Assembly: GCF_032918005.1 (NCBI RefSeq)
Contig: NZ_CP136628.1
Span: forward strand, 6,433,501 to 6,497,500
Reading direction: 5' to 3'
Length of the DNA stretch: 64,000 bases
Source: Bradyrhizobium sp. NDS-1
Lineage (GTDB): Bacteria > Pseudomonadota > Alphaproteobacteria > Rhizobiales > Xanthobacteraceae
Positions 1 through 8,908 of this stretch are shown one piece after another (position 1 is the first letter of the stretch; each line of letters starts with the position of its first letter). The notes beneath the pieces were generated by a model. The model was not told the DNA's origin. It saw nothing but the letters and a program-made list of their open reading frames with translations, and did no database searches. The position numbers and the translations under genes are program-made.

Positions 1-670
1 CGGTATAATGGCATGCCGCGCCGGCCAAAACAAAGCCGTGCCAGATCGCATTCTGAAAGCGCAGCCGCCGCCAGGCGTGGAAAATCACGCCGAAGCTGTA
101 GAGCAGTCCTCCCGCAAGGATGAAGCCCAGCACCAGCGCGGGCAGCGCCCGGACCACGGCGTCGTAGAGCATCACGCCGCTCCAGCCCATGGCCAGATAG
201 ATGCCGACCGAAACGCGGTCGAACCGGCCGGGATAGAAGAGCTTGAGCACGATGCCGAGGATCGCAACGCACCAGACGCCGGCGAGCAGCACCAGCGCGA
301 ACCCGCTGTCCTTCACCTCCAGGATGAACGGCGTGTAGGTCGCCGCGATCAGGAGGTAGATCGCCGAATGGTCGAACCGCCGCAGCAGCCATTTGGCCGG
401 CGACACCGGCCAGAGATTATAGGTCGCCGACAGCACCAGCATCGAGAGCAGGCCGGCGACATAGATCGAGACGCCGACGATGTCTGTGGCGTCGGCATAG
501 ACCGCCGTCAGCACCATCAGCACGGTCGCGGCGATGATGCCGGAGAGGACGCCGATCGCATGGACTATCCCATCGGCGATGACCTCGGCGCGGTCATAGT
601 TCCAGCCCATCGCGTCGGCCGCGGCGTGCATGGAGCTGGATGCGAGCTGTTTCAGCTGGAAGACGGTCAT
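1..670 (-). CDS. Hemolysin III family membrane protein (3' end outside window)
   Basis: About 223 codons are visible on the minus strand, starting at the ATG at 670 and running off the left edge without a stop. The protein opens MTVFQLKQLASSSMH and then shows the family pattern: a motif near the first helix (IADGIVHAIGVLSG), the loop RRFDHSAIYLLIAATYTPF and, near the edge, WHGFVLAGAACHY. The conserved histidines of the HlyIII/AdipoR superfamily (FDHSAIY, WHG, CHY) are all present, so it looks intact. Several hydrophobic segments are evident. Family members are seven-helix inner-membrane proteins with a probable metal site; TrhA-type members affect membrane energetics. It is divergent from ycjX, with 181 bp between them. 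The function here is inferred from family only. Confidence 0.9.
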   Translation of the reverse strand, partial: MTVFQLKQLASSSMHAAADAMGWNYDRAEVIADGIVHAIGVLSGIIAATVLMVLTAVYADATDIVGVSIYVAGLLSMLVLSATYNLWPVSPAKWLLRRFDHSAIYLLIAATYTPFILEVKDSGFALVLLAGVWCVAILGIVLKLFYPGRFDRVSVGIYLAMGWSGVMLYDAVVRALPALVLGFILAGGLLYSFGVIFHAWRRLRFQNAIWHGFVLAGAACHYT

Positions 671-851
671 GGCAATCCGCAAAATGAGGTGATGCCCTCT
701 TCTATGGGTGTTTCGGCATCGGCGCGTCGTTCAAACGGCTGATTTACCGACAAAGGCGGTGGAAGTATGAAGCTTGATTTTCTTCAGGCAGTTGCCACTT
801 TTGTGACTAGTCCATTCTGCGTATCCCCGCCCCACATCCCTTAACGTTCAT

Positions 852-2321
852 ATGGCATTCAGTTTCCAGGATATGGTCGAAGAAGCGCGCTTGTCGGCCC
901 AGGCGCTGATCGACTATGGGGAGCACTTCTTCAATCCGACGGTGCGGTTAGGCGTTACCGGCCTGTCGCGGGCCGGCAAGACCGTGTTCATCACCGCGTT
1001 GATCCACGGCCTCACCCGCGGCGGTCGGTTTCCGGTGTTCGAAGCCTATGCCTCGGGCCGGATCGCGCGAGCGCATCTGGCGCCGCAGCCCGACGATGCG
1101 GTGCCGCGCTTTGCCTATGAGAACCATCTGCGCGCGCTGATCGAGGAGCGGCGCTGGCCGAATTCGACCGTCGACATCAGCGAGCTCAGGCTCGTCGTCG
1201 ACTATCAGCGCCCGAACGGCGCCGACCGCACGCTGACGCTCGACATCGTCGACTATCCCGGCGAATGGCTGCTCGACCTTCCGCTGCTGCAGAAGAGTTT
1301 CGAGCAATGGTCGGCGGAGAGCCTTGCGCTGTCGCGCGAGGCACCGCGTGCGCATCTTGCGAGCGAATGGCACGCGCATCTCGCAACGCTCAAGCCCGAA
1401 GCGCGCGAGGACGAGCAGGCGACGCTCACCGCGGCAAAACTCTTCACCGATTATTTGCGCGCCTGCCGCGATGAGCGCTTCGCAATGAGCCTGTTGCCGC
1501 CCGGCCGCTTCCTGATGCCCGGCAATCTCGCAGGCTCCCCGGCGCTGACCTTTGCACCGCTCGACGTGCCCGCCGGCGGGCAGGCGCCGGACGGCTCGCT
1601 GTGGGCGATGATGGTGCGCCGCTTCGAGGCCTACAAGGATGTGGTGGTGCGCCCTTTCTTCCGCGATCATTTTGCCCGGCTCGATCGCCAGATCGTGCTG
1701 GCCGATGCGCTTGCCGCATTCAATTCCGGTCCCGAGGCGCTGCACGATCTCGAAGCCGCACTCGCCGGCATTCTCGGCTGCTTCAACATCGGCCGCAGCA
1801 CGATTCTCTCCAGCCTGTTCCGGCCGCGCATCGACCGCATCCTGTTCGCAGCGACCAAGGCGGACCATCTGCATCATTCCAGCCACGACCGCCTCGAGGC
1901 CGTGCTGCGCCGCGCCGTCTCCGGCGCCGTTGCGCGCGCGGAAAATACCGGCGCGGCGATCGACGTTGTGGCGCTTGCCGCGGTGCGCGCCACACGAGAA
2001 GCCCAAGTCGCGCGGGGCCGCGACAAATTGCCGTCAATTCTGGGAACGCCGGCCGCGGGCGAAAGCGCCGGCGGCGAGTTCTTCGACGGCAACACGGAGG
2101 TTGCGACTTTTCCGGGCGATTTGCCCTTGGATCCCGAGCCGCTGTTCAACGGCACGGATGCGTTCCGTGGCCTCGCGACCGAAGCTGCCGAAAAGAGTGA
2201 CTTCCGCTTCCTGCGCTTTCGTCCGCCCGCCCTCGATCGCGAGGGCGGCGAGCCGCCGACGCTGCCACACATCCGCCTCGACCGTGCCTTGCAGTTCCTG
2301 ATCGGAGACAAGCTCGCATGA
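852..2321 (+). CDS. ycjX: YcjX-like P-loop NTPase (DUF463)
   Basis: A 489-residue cytoplasmic GTPase-like protein. A Walker A motif GLSRAGKT lies at residues 37-44 and a switch-like DYPGEW at 134-139, both characteristic of the YcjX/DUF463 family. The length fits the family (about 460-490). In enterobacteria ycjX is a heat-shock-inducible gene of poorly defined function paired with ycjF; the same pair occurs here, with the next gene starting inside this one's stop codon (4-bp overlap), so the two are surely co-transcribed. No other ATG lies upstream in a plausible position, and the P-loop is close to the N-terminus, supporting this start. Confidence 0.93.
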   Translation: MAFSFQDMVEEARLSAQALIDYGEHFFNPTVRLGVTGLSRAGKTVFITALIHGLTRGGRFPVFEAYASGRIARAHLAPQPDDAVPRFAYENHLRALIEERRWPNSTVDISELRLVVDYQRPNGADRTLTLDIVDYPGEWLLDLPLLQKSFEQWSAESLALSREAPRAHLASEWHAHLATLKPEAREDEQATLTAAKLFTDYLRACRDERFAMSLLPPGRFLMPGNLAGSPALTFAPLDVPAGGQAPDGSLWAMMVRRFEAYKDVVVRPFFRDHFARLDRQIVLADALAAFNSGPEALHDLEAALAGILGCFNIGRSTILSSLFRPRIDRILFAATKADHLHHSSHDRLEAVLRRAVSGAVARAENTGAAIDVVALAAVRATREAQVARGRDKLPSILGTPAAGESAGGEFFDGNTEVATFPGDLPLDPEPLFNGTDAFRGLATEAAEKSDFRFLRFRPPALDREGGEPPTLPHIRLDRALQFLIGDKLA

Positions 2322-3346
2322 ACGACCGATCGAAGCCACGGCGGCCGGCGACGTTCCGGCTCGACGATCCCGGCGTCGTCGTCACCGAGGCCGACGACAC
2401 CAGCCGGCTCGGCCGCGCCACCATCCAGATCACGCCGGAGCCCGATCCGGCCATGTTGCCGGTGCCGGTTCAAACCGCGCTCCCCGCTCGGCGCGGCTTT
2501 CCCTGGGGCACGCTGTTCTGGTCGGGCGTTGCCGGGCTGACATTGCTGGGCACGGGACTGGGCGTCGTCCATCTGATCGAGGATTTGTTCGCGCGCAGCG
2601 AAAGCCTGGGCTATGTCGGGCTCGCCTTCGCGCTCGTGACCGCGTTCGCGCTCGCGGTGGTGATCGGCCGCGAGGCGGTTGGCCTTGCACGTCTCGCCAC
2701 CATCGAAAAACTGCACCAGCGCGCCGCCGCCGTCCTTGCCAATGACGACCGCAAGGAGAGCCGCGTCATCGTGCAGGACCTGCTCAAGATCGCGCACCAG
2801 AACCCGCAGCTCGCGCGCGCCCGCGCCGCGCTGGAGAGCCATGCCGGTGAGATCATCGACGGCGCCGACATGATCCGGCTCGCCGAGCGCGAGCTGATGT
2901 CGCCGCTGGATGCCGAGGCGCGGCGGCTGGTGTCGTCAGCCGCGCAAAAAGTCTCGATCGTGACCGCAGTGAGCCCACGCGCCGCGATCGACGTGCTGTT
3001 CGTGTTCGTCGCCGCGCTGCGCCTGATCCGCCAGCTTGCGTATCTCTATGGCGGCCGGCCCGGCGCGCTCGGCATGATCCGCCTGCTCCGCCAAATCATC
3101 GGCCATCTCGCCATCACAGGCGGCATGGCCGCGAGTGACAGTCTCGTGCAGCAGATGCTCGGCCACGGCATCGCGGCGAAGCTGTCGCAGCGGCTCGGCG
3201 AAGGCGTCCTGAATGGTTTGCTGACGGCGAGGCTGGGACTGGCGGCGATCGACGTCACGCGGCCGCTGCCGTTCGCGGCATTACCGCCGCCGAAGCTGTC
3301 GGATCTCGCGACAGATCTACTGCGGAAGAAGGACGGAGAGGCGTAG
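2318..3346 (+). CDS. YcjF/TIGR01620 family membrane protein (DUF697)
   Basis: A 342-residue inner-membrane partner of the preceding YcjX. A polar, charged N-terminal 60 residues is followed by two transmembrane helices (about 62-84 and 98-117), then a soluble alpha-helical region and a C-terminal DUF697-like hydrophobic domain (AAIDVLFVFVAALRLIRQLA, about residues 223-242). The ATG overlaps the ycjX stop (ATGA), indicating translational coupling. The 3' end overlaps the convergent glycosyltransferase gene by 92 bp. Its biochemical function is unknown; the conserved pairing suggests that YcjX acts at the membrane through this protein. Confidence 0.9.
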   Translation: MNDRSKPRRPATFRLDDPGVVVTEADDTSRLGRATIQITPEPDPAMLPVPVQTALPARRGFPWGTLFWSGVAGLTLLGTGLGVVHLIEDLFARSESLGYVGLAFALVTAFALAVVIGREAVGLARLATIEKLHQRAAAVLANDDRKESRVIVQDLLKIAHQNPQLARARAALESHAGEIIDGADMIRLAERELMSPLDAEARRLVSSAAQKVSIVTAVSPRAAIDVLFVFVAALRLIRQLAYLYGGRPGALGMIRLLRQIIGHLAITGGMAASDSLVQQMLGHGIAAKLSQRLGEGVLNGLLTARLGLAAIDVTRPLPFAALPPPKLSDLATDLLRKKDGEA

Positions 3347-4922
3347 CGGCAAGACGGGTGGGGCTCGCTAGCTTTTCAAATTTTCCCGCCAGCACTTTCC
3401 ACCTAAACAGCGGCGAGTCCTTTGGCGGTGACAGCTCCGGCGTCCAGCCGGTAAGCTTCTCCAGCACATAGGTATCCGAGAGAACGCCGCGCCAGCGGCG
3501 TTCGACCCGGCCGAGCCGTTCGCGCGTGGCGGGGATGTTCTCCCACAGCGAGGAGCGATCGTCCGGCTCGCGGCCAACATAGATGCCGGCGTGGCCCTTG
3601 ATCCGGTCCAGACCGGGGTCACCAAAATCCTGGAAGCGGCCACGCTCGTTGATCTCGATCACGGGCACGCGGCCCCGGAACAACCAGCGCAACATGGCAT
3701 AGGTGCGGTAGTCCGTGGTGGCGATCCAGGTCGCGCCGGTTTCATCCAGCGCGGCTTGCGCGCGCGCGGCGACCTGCTCGTAACCGGCTTCGGCGCCAAT
3801 CGGATCGATCTTCCCCAGGAGATTCCAGGGCGCGGCGACATAATAGAGGAACACGATCACGACGAAGGCGATGCCCGAGACGATCGCTGTCCTGGCCCAG
3901 AACAGCGACGAGTTGAGCATCCGGCCCGACCAACCCTCCTTTGCCATCGTCGCAAGGTTCACGGCCGCCGCCGCGAAGCCGACCGGCCACATGAACATCG
4001 GCCATGTGTCGCCGACCCGGAGCGTGGTCGACTTGAAGAGGAAGTACAGAAAGGGCACCAGCACCGCGGTCGCCAGCAGGATCGCGACCGGCTCGCGCGT
4101 GCGATAACCGCGCCATGCCGTCAGCACCAGGCCTGTCAGCACCACAGGCAGCATGACGAAGCCGACCAGACCGAACTGCAGGCCGATAAAGTCGCCGATC
4201 GTTCGCAGCGAGATGCCGTAATTGGCGGTGGCGCGCACGCCCTGGAATCGGAACGAGGCCCAATCATGCTGCACGTTCCAGATCAGCACCGGCGAGAACA
4301 CCGTAATCGCAACCAGCACCGCGAAATAGGGATAGGGGCTGCGCAACCAGCGCCAGCGCCAATCCGGCACCAGCAGGAAGGCGGCGACCGCCGGCGCGAA
4401 CATGATCGCGGTGAATTTCGACAGCATCGACAGCCCGGCGAACAGCCCGGCCACGAGCCACCAGCGTCCGTCGCCGCTCTGCGCCAGCCGCACCAGCGAC
4501 CACATCATTGCCACCGCGAACGGGATCATGGCGACATCGGGCGCGACCTTGGCCATCAGCAGGCCGTAATAGAGCGCGGCTTCCGGCATCAGCAGCGCGA
4601 ACACGACCGCGCGCACATCATGGGTGAGGCGGCGGACGATGTCGGCGAGCAGCAGCTGCGTCACCAGCATCGCGACGATGCCGCCGAAGCGGACGCCAAG
4701 CGAGGTGTCGCCGAACATCGCGGTACCGAAGCGGATGAGCCAGGCGATGCCCGGGGGATGATCGAGGAAGCTCAGCGCTCCCTCTTTCGACCAGGTCCAG
4801 TAATAGGCCTCGTCGGTCCGCAGCTCGATCGCGGAGGCGTAGACGATGCGGAGCAGCGTCATCGCGGCGATGATCGCTGCGGCCACAAGGAGGGGCCGGC
4901 GGGAGGCGCTGCCGGAAGGCAT
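3255..4922 (-). CDS. GT39-type glycosyltransferase (ArnT/PMT-like)
   Basis: An integral membrane glycosyltransferase of about 555 residues in the GT-C fold. After the first helix it carries TDEAYYWTWS and then SFLDHPPG, the acidic pair and DHPP loop typical of lipid-linked-sugar transferases of the ArnT/PMT_2 family; roughly ten hydrophobic helices follow, then a soluble C-terminal domain. Such enzymes move a sugar from a polyprenyl phosphate carrier to a periplasmic acceptor; donor and acceptor cannot be told from sequence. The ATG at 4922 is preferred: the frame opens further to a GTG at 5012, but those 30 residues are low complexity and precede the first helix. The last 31 residues are antisense to the ycjF-like gene, an unusual convergent coding overlap. 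The gene stands alone on this strand. Confidence 0.85.
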   Translation of the reverse strand: MPSGSASRRPLLVAAAIIAAMTLLRIVYASAIELRTDEAYYWTWSKEGALSFLDHPPGIAWLIRFGTAMFGDTSLGVRFGGIVAMLVTQLLLADIVRRLTHDVRAVVFALLMPEAALYYGLLMAKVAPDVAMIPFAVAMMWSLVRLAQSGDGRWWLVAGLFAGLSMLSKFTAIMFAPAVAAFLLVPDWRWRWLRSPYPYFAVLVAITVFSPVLIWNVQHDWASFRFQGVRATANYGISLRTIGDFIGLQFGLVGFVMLPVVLTGLVLTAWRGYRTREPVAILLATAVLVPFLYFLFKSTTLRVGDTWPMFMWPVGFAAAAVNLATMAKEGWSGRMLNSSLFWARTAIVSGIAFVVIVFLYYVAAPWNLLGKIDPIGAEAGYEQVAARAQAALDETGATWIATTDYRTYAMLRWLFRGRVPVIEINERGRFQDFGDPGLDRIKGHAGIYVGREPDDRSSLWENIPATRERLGRVERRWRGVLSDTYVLEKLTGWTPELSPPKDSPLFRWKVLAGKFEKLASPTRLAATPLRPSSAVDLSRDPTASAAVMPRTAAAA

Positions 4923-5176
4923 GGTGAAGTCAGGGGCTGTCGTCACGGCCGCGCTTTTCGCCAACCTCGGAGGGGGAGTCAATGCGGGGACCACGCATTC
5001 GGTGTCGTCCACTCCCTGGAGCTATGGACCCGGATCTGCGCGCCTGAGGGCGCGCTTGTCCGGGACGACGGCGGAGGTGTGGTTGGCTTGCCACGCTTGT
5101 GATCCTGCAGGCTGTCCACATCAGGAATTAAACGCTACGCTGGCTGTTCTCTTTCGTGAGCTGATACAATCGAATC

Positions 5177-6910
5177 ATGGCCATTGCTCCCGCACAGACG
5201 TCCGAACTTGTCCGCGCCATCAGTGTGCGGCAGGTGAGGCTCATCTGCGGCGTGATCCTGTTCGCCTACGTGGTCAGTCATTTCCTCAACCATGCGCTCG
5301 GCAATATCTCGGTCGAGTCCATGGAGGCCGGGGTCTACTACCACACCCTCTTCTGGCAGTTCCTTCCCGTTTCGATCGTCTTCTATTCGGCGGCGCTCAC
5401 GCATATGGGGCTCGGCATCTATGCGCTGTATCAGCGCCGCCAGTTCCGCTGGCGGACGATCGAGCCGCTTCAGCTCTTGCTGGGCTTGAGCATCCCCGCG
5501 CTGGTGATGGGGCACGTGATCGGCGTACGGCTCGGCTACACGCTCTACGATCATCAGAAGCTCTATCCGCAGGAGCTCTACCTGTTTTTCGTCGCCGCGC
5601 CCGGGCGGCTCTGGCAGATGACGATCCTCCTGCTGATCGCCTGGGTGCACGGCTGCATCGGCATCTATTTCTGGCTTCGCCTCAAACCGTTCTTCCCGCG
5701 TGCGGCGCCCTACCTGCTCGCCGCCGCCGTGCTGGTCCCGACATTGTCCCTGCTCGGCATCTATCAGGGCGGCCGCAGCGTTGCGATCGAAGCTGATGAC
5801 CGGGAATGGCGCACGCAGAATCTCGCCCGCCGTCAGGTCGGGACGGTCGCGGAAAACAACACGCTCGACCGCATCACCGGTGGCCTCACCATCGGCTATT
5901 TCGGTCTGCTCGCGCTGGCGCTGGCGGCACGCGGCGTGCGGGCCCTGCGCGAGCGGCGCGGCGGCATGGTCGCGCTGTCCTACGGCAACGGCAAGACGGT
6001 GCGGGTCCCCAAGGGCCTCTCCGTGCTGGAAGCGAGCCTGCGCCACAATGTGCCGCACGCCAGCGTATGCGGCGGCCGCGCCCGCTGCTCGACTTGTCGC
6101 ATCCGCATCATCGGCGATCATGGCGCGCTGCCCACCCCGTCGCAGCGCGAGGCCTTCGTGCTCACCCGCGTCGGCACCGCCGATCCCTCGATCCGGCTGG
6201 CCTGCCAGCTGCGGCCGACGTCCGACCTCTCCTTCTTCCAGCTCTTCATGCCGCACACGAATGCGGCGGACGGGCTGGCCTCGACACCCACCAGAATCGG
6301 CCAGGAGCGCTATCTCGTCAGCCTGTTCGTGGACATGCGCGGCTCGACGCAGCTCGCGGAAAAGCGGCTGCCGTTCGACACCGTCTTCATCGTCAACCGC
6401 TTCCTCGGTGCGGTCTCGCAGGCGGTGATCGAGAACGGCGGCCAGCCCAACCAGTTCGTCGGCGACGGCATGCTGGCGCTGTTCGGATTGACCGCCGATC
6501 CGCAAGAAGCGTGCAGGCAAGCGTTGAAGGCAGCCTCCGGCATCGCCACGCATATCGACGAGCTCAACGAGCTCCTGAGCCACGATCTGCGCCAGCCGAT
6601 CCGCTTCGGCATCGGTATTCATGGCGGCGAGGTCATCATCGGCGACATCGGTTATCGCGATCACATCGTCTTCACCGCGCTCGGCGATGCCGTGAATGTC
6701 GCGGCCCGGCTGCAGGACATGACCAAGACGCTGGCTTGCGAGGCCGTGGTTTCGGAAGAAGTCCGCCGCTCCGCCGGCCTTGCCGACGACGCCCTGCCGC
6801 AGCAGGAGGTCGCGATCCGCGGTCGCGACGAGCCGCTCGCCGTGCGCGTGGTGGCGGATGCGCGGGAGCTGGCAGCGCTGGTCGACGGCAACGCACGCGT
6901 TGCGGCGTAG
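5177..6910 (+). CDS. Membrane-bound class III nucleotidyl cyclase with 2Fe-2S ferredoxin domain
   Basis: A 577-residue three-part protein. Residues about 20-250 form a bundle of membrane helices with histidines inside or at the ends of successive helices (H35, H39, H76, H113, H158), resembling a diheme cytochrome b or succinate dehydrogenase membrane anchor. Residues about 263-350 are a plant-type ferredoxin domain with C298, C304, C307 and C343 placed as 2Fe-2S ligands. Residues about 378-570 are a class III cyclase: metal aspartates in LFVDMRGST (D386) and FVGDGMLALFG (D430), and the transition-state pair in GDAVNVAARLQD (N508, R511). All catalytic residues are present, so it should make cAMP or cGMP. 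I infer that heme and iron-sulfur groups gate the cyclase by redox state or electron flow. Monocistronic. Confidence 0.88.
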   Translation: MAIAPAQTSELVRAISVRQVRLICGVILFAYVVSHFLNHALGNISVESMEAGVYYHTLFWQFLPVSIVFYSAALTHMGLGIYALYQRRQFRWRTIEPLQLLLGLSIPALVMGHVIGVRLGYTLYDHQKLYPQELYLFFVAAPGRLWQMTILLLIAWVHGCIGIYFWLRLKPFFPRAAPYLLAAAVLVPTLSLLGIYQGGRSVAIEADDREWRTQNLARRQVGTVAENNTLDRITGGLTIGYFGLLALALAARGVRALRERRGGMVALSYGNGKTVRVPKGLSVLEASLRHNVPHASVCGGRARCSTCRIRIIGDHGALPTPSQREAFVLTRVGTADPSIRLACQLRPTSDLSFFQLFMPHTNAADGLASTPTRIGQERYLVSLFVDMRGSTQLAEKRLPFDTVFIVNRFLGAVSQAVIENGGQPNQFVGDGMLALFGLTADPQEACRQALKAASGIATHIDELNELLSHDLRQPIRFGIGIHGGEVIIGDIGYRDHIVFTALGDAVNVAARLQDMTKTLACEAVVSEEVRRSAGLADDALPQQEVAIRGRDEPLAVRVVADARELAALVDGNARVAA

Positions 6911-6930
6911 GGCGTAAGCCACACGGGAAG

Positions 6931-7045
6931 CGCGCTCCCTCCCGCTTTGCAGGACAGAGCTGGGGGAGGGCTTCCGCGATGGGATCATCCCCCAGGGAAT
7001 AGCACCCTCACCCGCGCCTCTGGCGCGACCTCTCCCGCAAGCGGC
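6931..7045. repeat. Dispersed palindromic repeat (ccctccc...gggaggg type)
   Basis: Intergenic sequence in which a CCCTCCCGC arm is answered by GGGGGAGGG, and which continues into CCCTCACCCGCGCC and CTCTCCCGCAAGCGG. This arrangement is typical of short dispersed intergenic repeats in Bradyrhizobium. It fills most of the gap between the cyclase and the convergent small gene and could act as a bidirectional transcript end. Confidence 0.55.
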
Positions 7046-7049
7046 TCTG

Positions 7050-7406
7050 CTATTTCGCAGCGTCCTTCGGCGGCGACGCGTCCTGCTTCTTCTTCAGATC
7101 CTCCGCCGTCTTCGCTTGCGCGGCCTGGAGATCGAGAAGCGTCTTCTGCAGGCCGGCAACGCTCGTTTTCAACGCTTCGATCTGGCGAGCCGCGGCGTCC
7201 AGCTTCTGCTGGTGATCGAGGTTGAGCTTCGTGATCGTCTTCTGCAGGAAGTCGACATTGCTCTGCAGGCAGCTGGTGCGCCGCTCCATGGTCTTCTCGA
7301 CCGTGCAGATTTCGATCCCGGGCACGTCTTGCGCGTGCAGGGGCGCATTCGCCAGCGTTGCGAGCAGCAACGTTGCGAAACAAATGCCGGCGTTTCGAAG
7401 CAGCAT
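7050..7406 (-). CDS. Small exported coiled-coil protein, unknown function
   Basis: A 118-residue protein starting MLLRNAGICFATLLLATLANAPLHAQ, a clear Sec signal peptide with likely cleavage after AQA-like LHAQ. The mature part carries two cysteines (ICTVEKTMERRTSC), possibly disulfide-bonded, followed by a long heptad-rich helix (about residues 45-105) and a lysine-rich tail. The frame is open further upstream, but the ATG at 7406 has a good GAGGA ribosome site and begins the signal peptide. Likely a periplasmic alpha-helical protein; I do not recognise a named family. Divergent from the next small gene. Confidence 0.75.
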   Translation of the reverse strand: MLLRNAGICFATLLLATLANAPLHAQDVPGIEICTVEKTMERRTSCLQSNVDFLQKTITKLNLDHQQKLDAAARQIEALKTSVAGLQKTLLDLQAAQAKTAEDLKKKQDASPPKDAAK

Positions 7407-7591
7407 GGATGGTTCCTCGTCCGATCGATCACGGCAATGTGCGCTTTTTGCGCACCGCAAGGCGAGGCTACCACACTCGTACCGCATTCTCGCGTTGAGC
7501 TTGAGCCCGTTCCCTTGGACGGGGAACGATGATCCGCACGCGGAAGAAGTGGGCGCTCGTTCCGCGGCTTTGTTTAGGGGAGATTTTTGGA

Positions 7592-7816
7592 ATGGCAACG
7601 CGCGATAGACGACTGGCGGAATTCGATGGCGCCGGAGAACCACCGCCGGGCCTGGCGCTCGAAGTGCTGTGCGAGGACCACAGCGGAACGTACCAACTGC
7701 CGTTCGCCTGCCGCTATGTCGAGGGACGCTGGCAGAACAACGAAGCCGGCATTGCGGTTGAAGCCACCGTCATCGGCTGGCGCCTGCCGCGCGTGAGGCA
7801 GCGCGGGGCCGCCTGA
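7592..7816 (+). CDS. Conserved small hypothetical protein
   Basis: A 74-residue protein starting MATRDRRLAEFDGAGEPPPG. The ATG at 7592 has AGGGGAG nine bases upstream; an earlier in-frame ATG at 7529 lacks such a site. The sequence is compact with central CEDHSGTYQLPFACRYVEGRW and a hydrophobic C-terminus (VEATVIGWRLP), suggesting a small soluble beta-rich domain. No catalytic motif is visible and I do not recognise the family. A GTTCCC-N7-GGGAAC inverted repeat lies at 7509-7527 in the divergent leader. The 280 bases that follow (7817-8096) hold nothing I can identify. Confidence 0.6.
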   Translation: MATRDRRLAEFDGAGEPPPGLALEVLCEDHSGTYQLPFACRYVEGRWQNNEAGIAVEATVIGWRLPRVRQRGAA

Positions 7817-8096
7817 AGCCCATATCTGTTCCAGAATGCAACGGTGCCGCGCTCCGCCTTAACCAACGGAACGCGGCCCGAACGAATCACGTCCGAATCA
7901 GCGGAAAGGCCGTGTACGCAGCTGTTCACGGCTAGATGTCGATGCTGCTGTGCGGGAGCGTACAATATCTGTGCGACGTGGCGAACGGCATCGACCCCTC
8001 ACGGGCGCCAAAGGTTAATTCCCACAAGGGCATAGCTCTCTCGGGTGGCTGCAGCCGGTCCCGCCCCCGAAACAGGCAAGGCCGCGTCATGCCTGC

Positions 8097-8753
8097 CTAA
8101 TATTCGACCTCGAGCTCCTCGATCTCGGCCGGCTCCTCCTTTGCTGCCGCGATCCATTCCTGCATCTCGGGCATCGCCATGATGGTGTCGGCATAGGCCT
8201 TCAGCAGCGGCTCCAGCTTGACGTCGTAGGTGACGAAACGCGTCACCACCGGCGCGTACATCGCATCCGCCATGGTGCGCTGCGCGCCGAACAGGAAGGG
8301 ACCGCCCGATGCCGTCAGGCAGTCGCGCCAGATGGACCAGACGCGGTCGATGTCGGCCTGCGCCCGCGACCAGATCTTGAAGCCGGGGAAGTATCCTTTC
8401 AGATTCACCGGGAGCGAGGCGCGCAGCGTGGTGAAGCCGGAATGGATTTCGCCCGAGATCGAGCGGCAATGGGCCCGCTGCACGCGGTCGTCAGGCAACA
8501 GACCGGCTGACGGCATCACCTCGTTGAGATATTCGCCGATCGCCAGCGTATCCCAGACCACCGCGCCCTCGTGCCGCAGGCACGGCACCAGGATCGAGGA
8601 TGACAGCAGGAGGATTTCGGCGCGCGCCGACGCATCGTCCGGTGCGGTGACGATTTCCTCGAAATCGAGCCCGGAGAATTTCGCCAGCAGCCAGCCGCGC
8701 AGCGACCAGGACGAATAGTTCTTGCTGCTGATGGTCAGTGTCGCCTTTGCCAT
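8097..8753 (-). CDS. Glutathione S-transferase family protein
   Basis: A 218-residue soluble protein with a thioredoxin-fold N-terminal domain (KATLTISSKNYSSWSLRGWL, about residues 3-22, with the serine cluster in the position of the catalytic Ser of zeta- and theta-like GSTs) and an all-helical C-terminal domain from about residue 88. The motif DTLAIGEYLNE (about 68-78) matches the glutathione-binding E-S/T segment except that Ala stands where Ser usually does. An AGGGAAGAG site precedes the ATG. The substrate is not predictable. The C-terminus is strongly acidic (EEPAEIEELEVEY). Single gene. Confidence 0.88.
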   Translation of the reverse strand: MAKATLTISSKNYSSWSLRGWLLAKFSGLDFEEIVTAPDDASARAEILLLSSSILVPCLRHEGAVVWDTLAIGEYLNEVMPSAGLLPDDRVQRAHCRSISGEIHSGFTTLRASLPVNLKGYFPGFKIWSRAQADIDRVWSIWRDCLTASGGPFLFGAQRTMADAMYAPVVTRFVTYDVKLEPLLKAYADTIMAMPEMQEWIAAAKEEPAEIEELEVEY

Positions 8754-8908
8754 ATGGCTCTTCCCTGCTCCCGCCTCCGCCGGCCCGCGGCCGCGCGTTG
8801 TGCTTGCCGTGACGTGAACAGCAAGCGACGTGCCAATTTCGCGGCCCGGTCCGACCGACGTTTGGCGTCGTTATTGCATAGGCTCACGGAACGGGTGGGC
8901 GTTTCAGT

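Noticed and set aside
762..800. Possible RpoH-type promoter before ycjX (CTTGAT with a downstream CCACTTT)
   Set aside because: ycjX is a heat-shock gene in E. coli, so this was checked, but the -10 match is poor and the spacing one base too long.
5135..6988. A 617-codon minus-strand frame opposite the ferredoxin-cyclase
   Set aside because: Antisense shadow: R/D/E/H-rich with no motifs, while the plus strand has a complete cyclase and ferredoxin domain.
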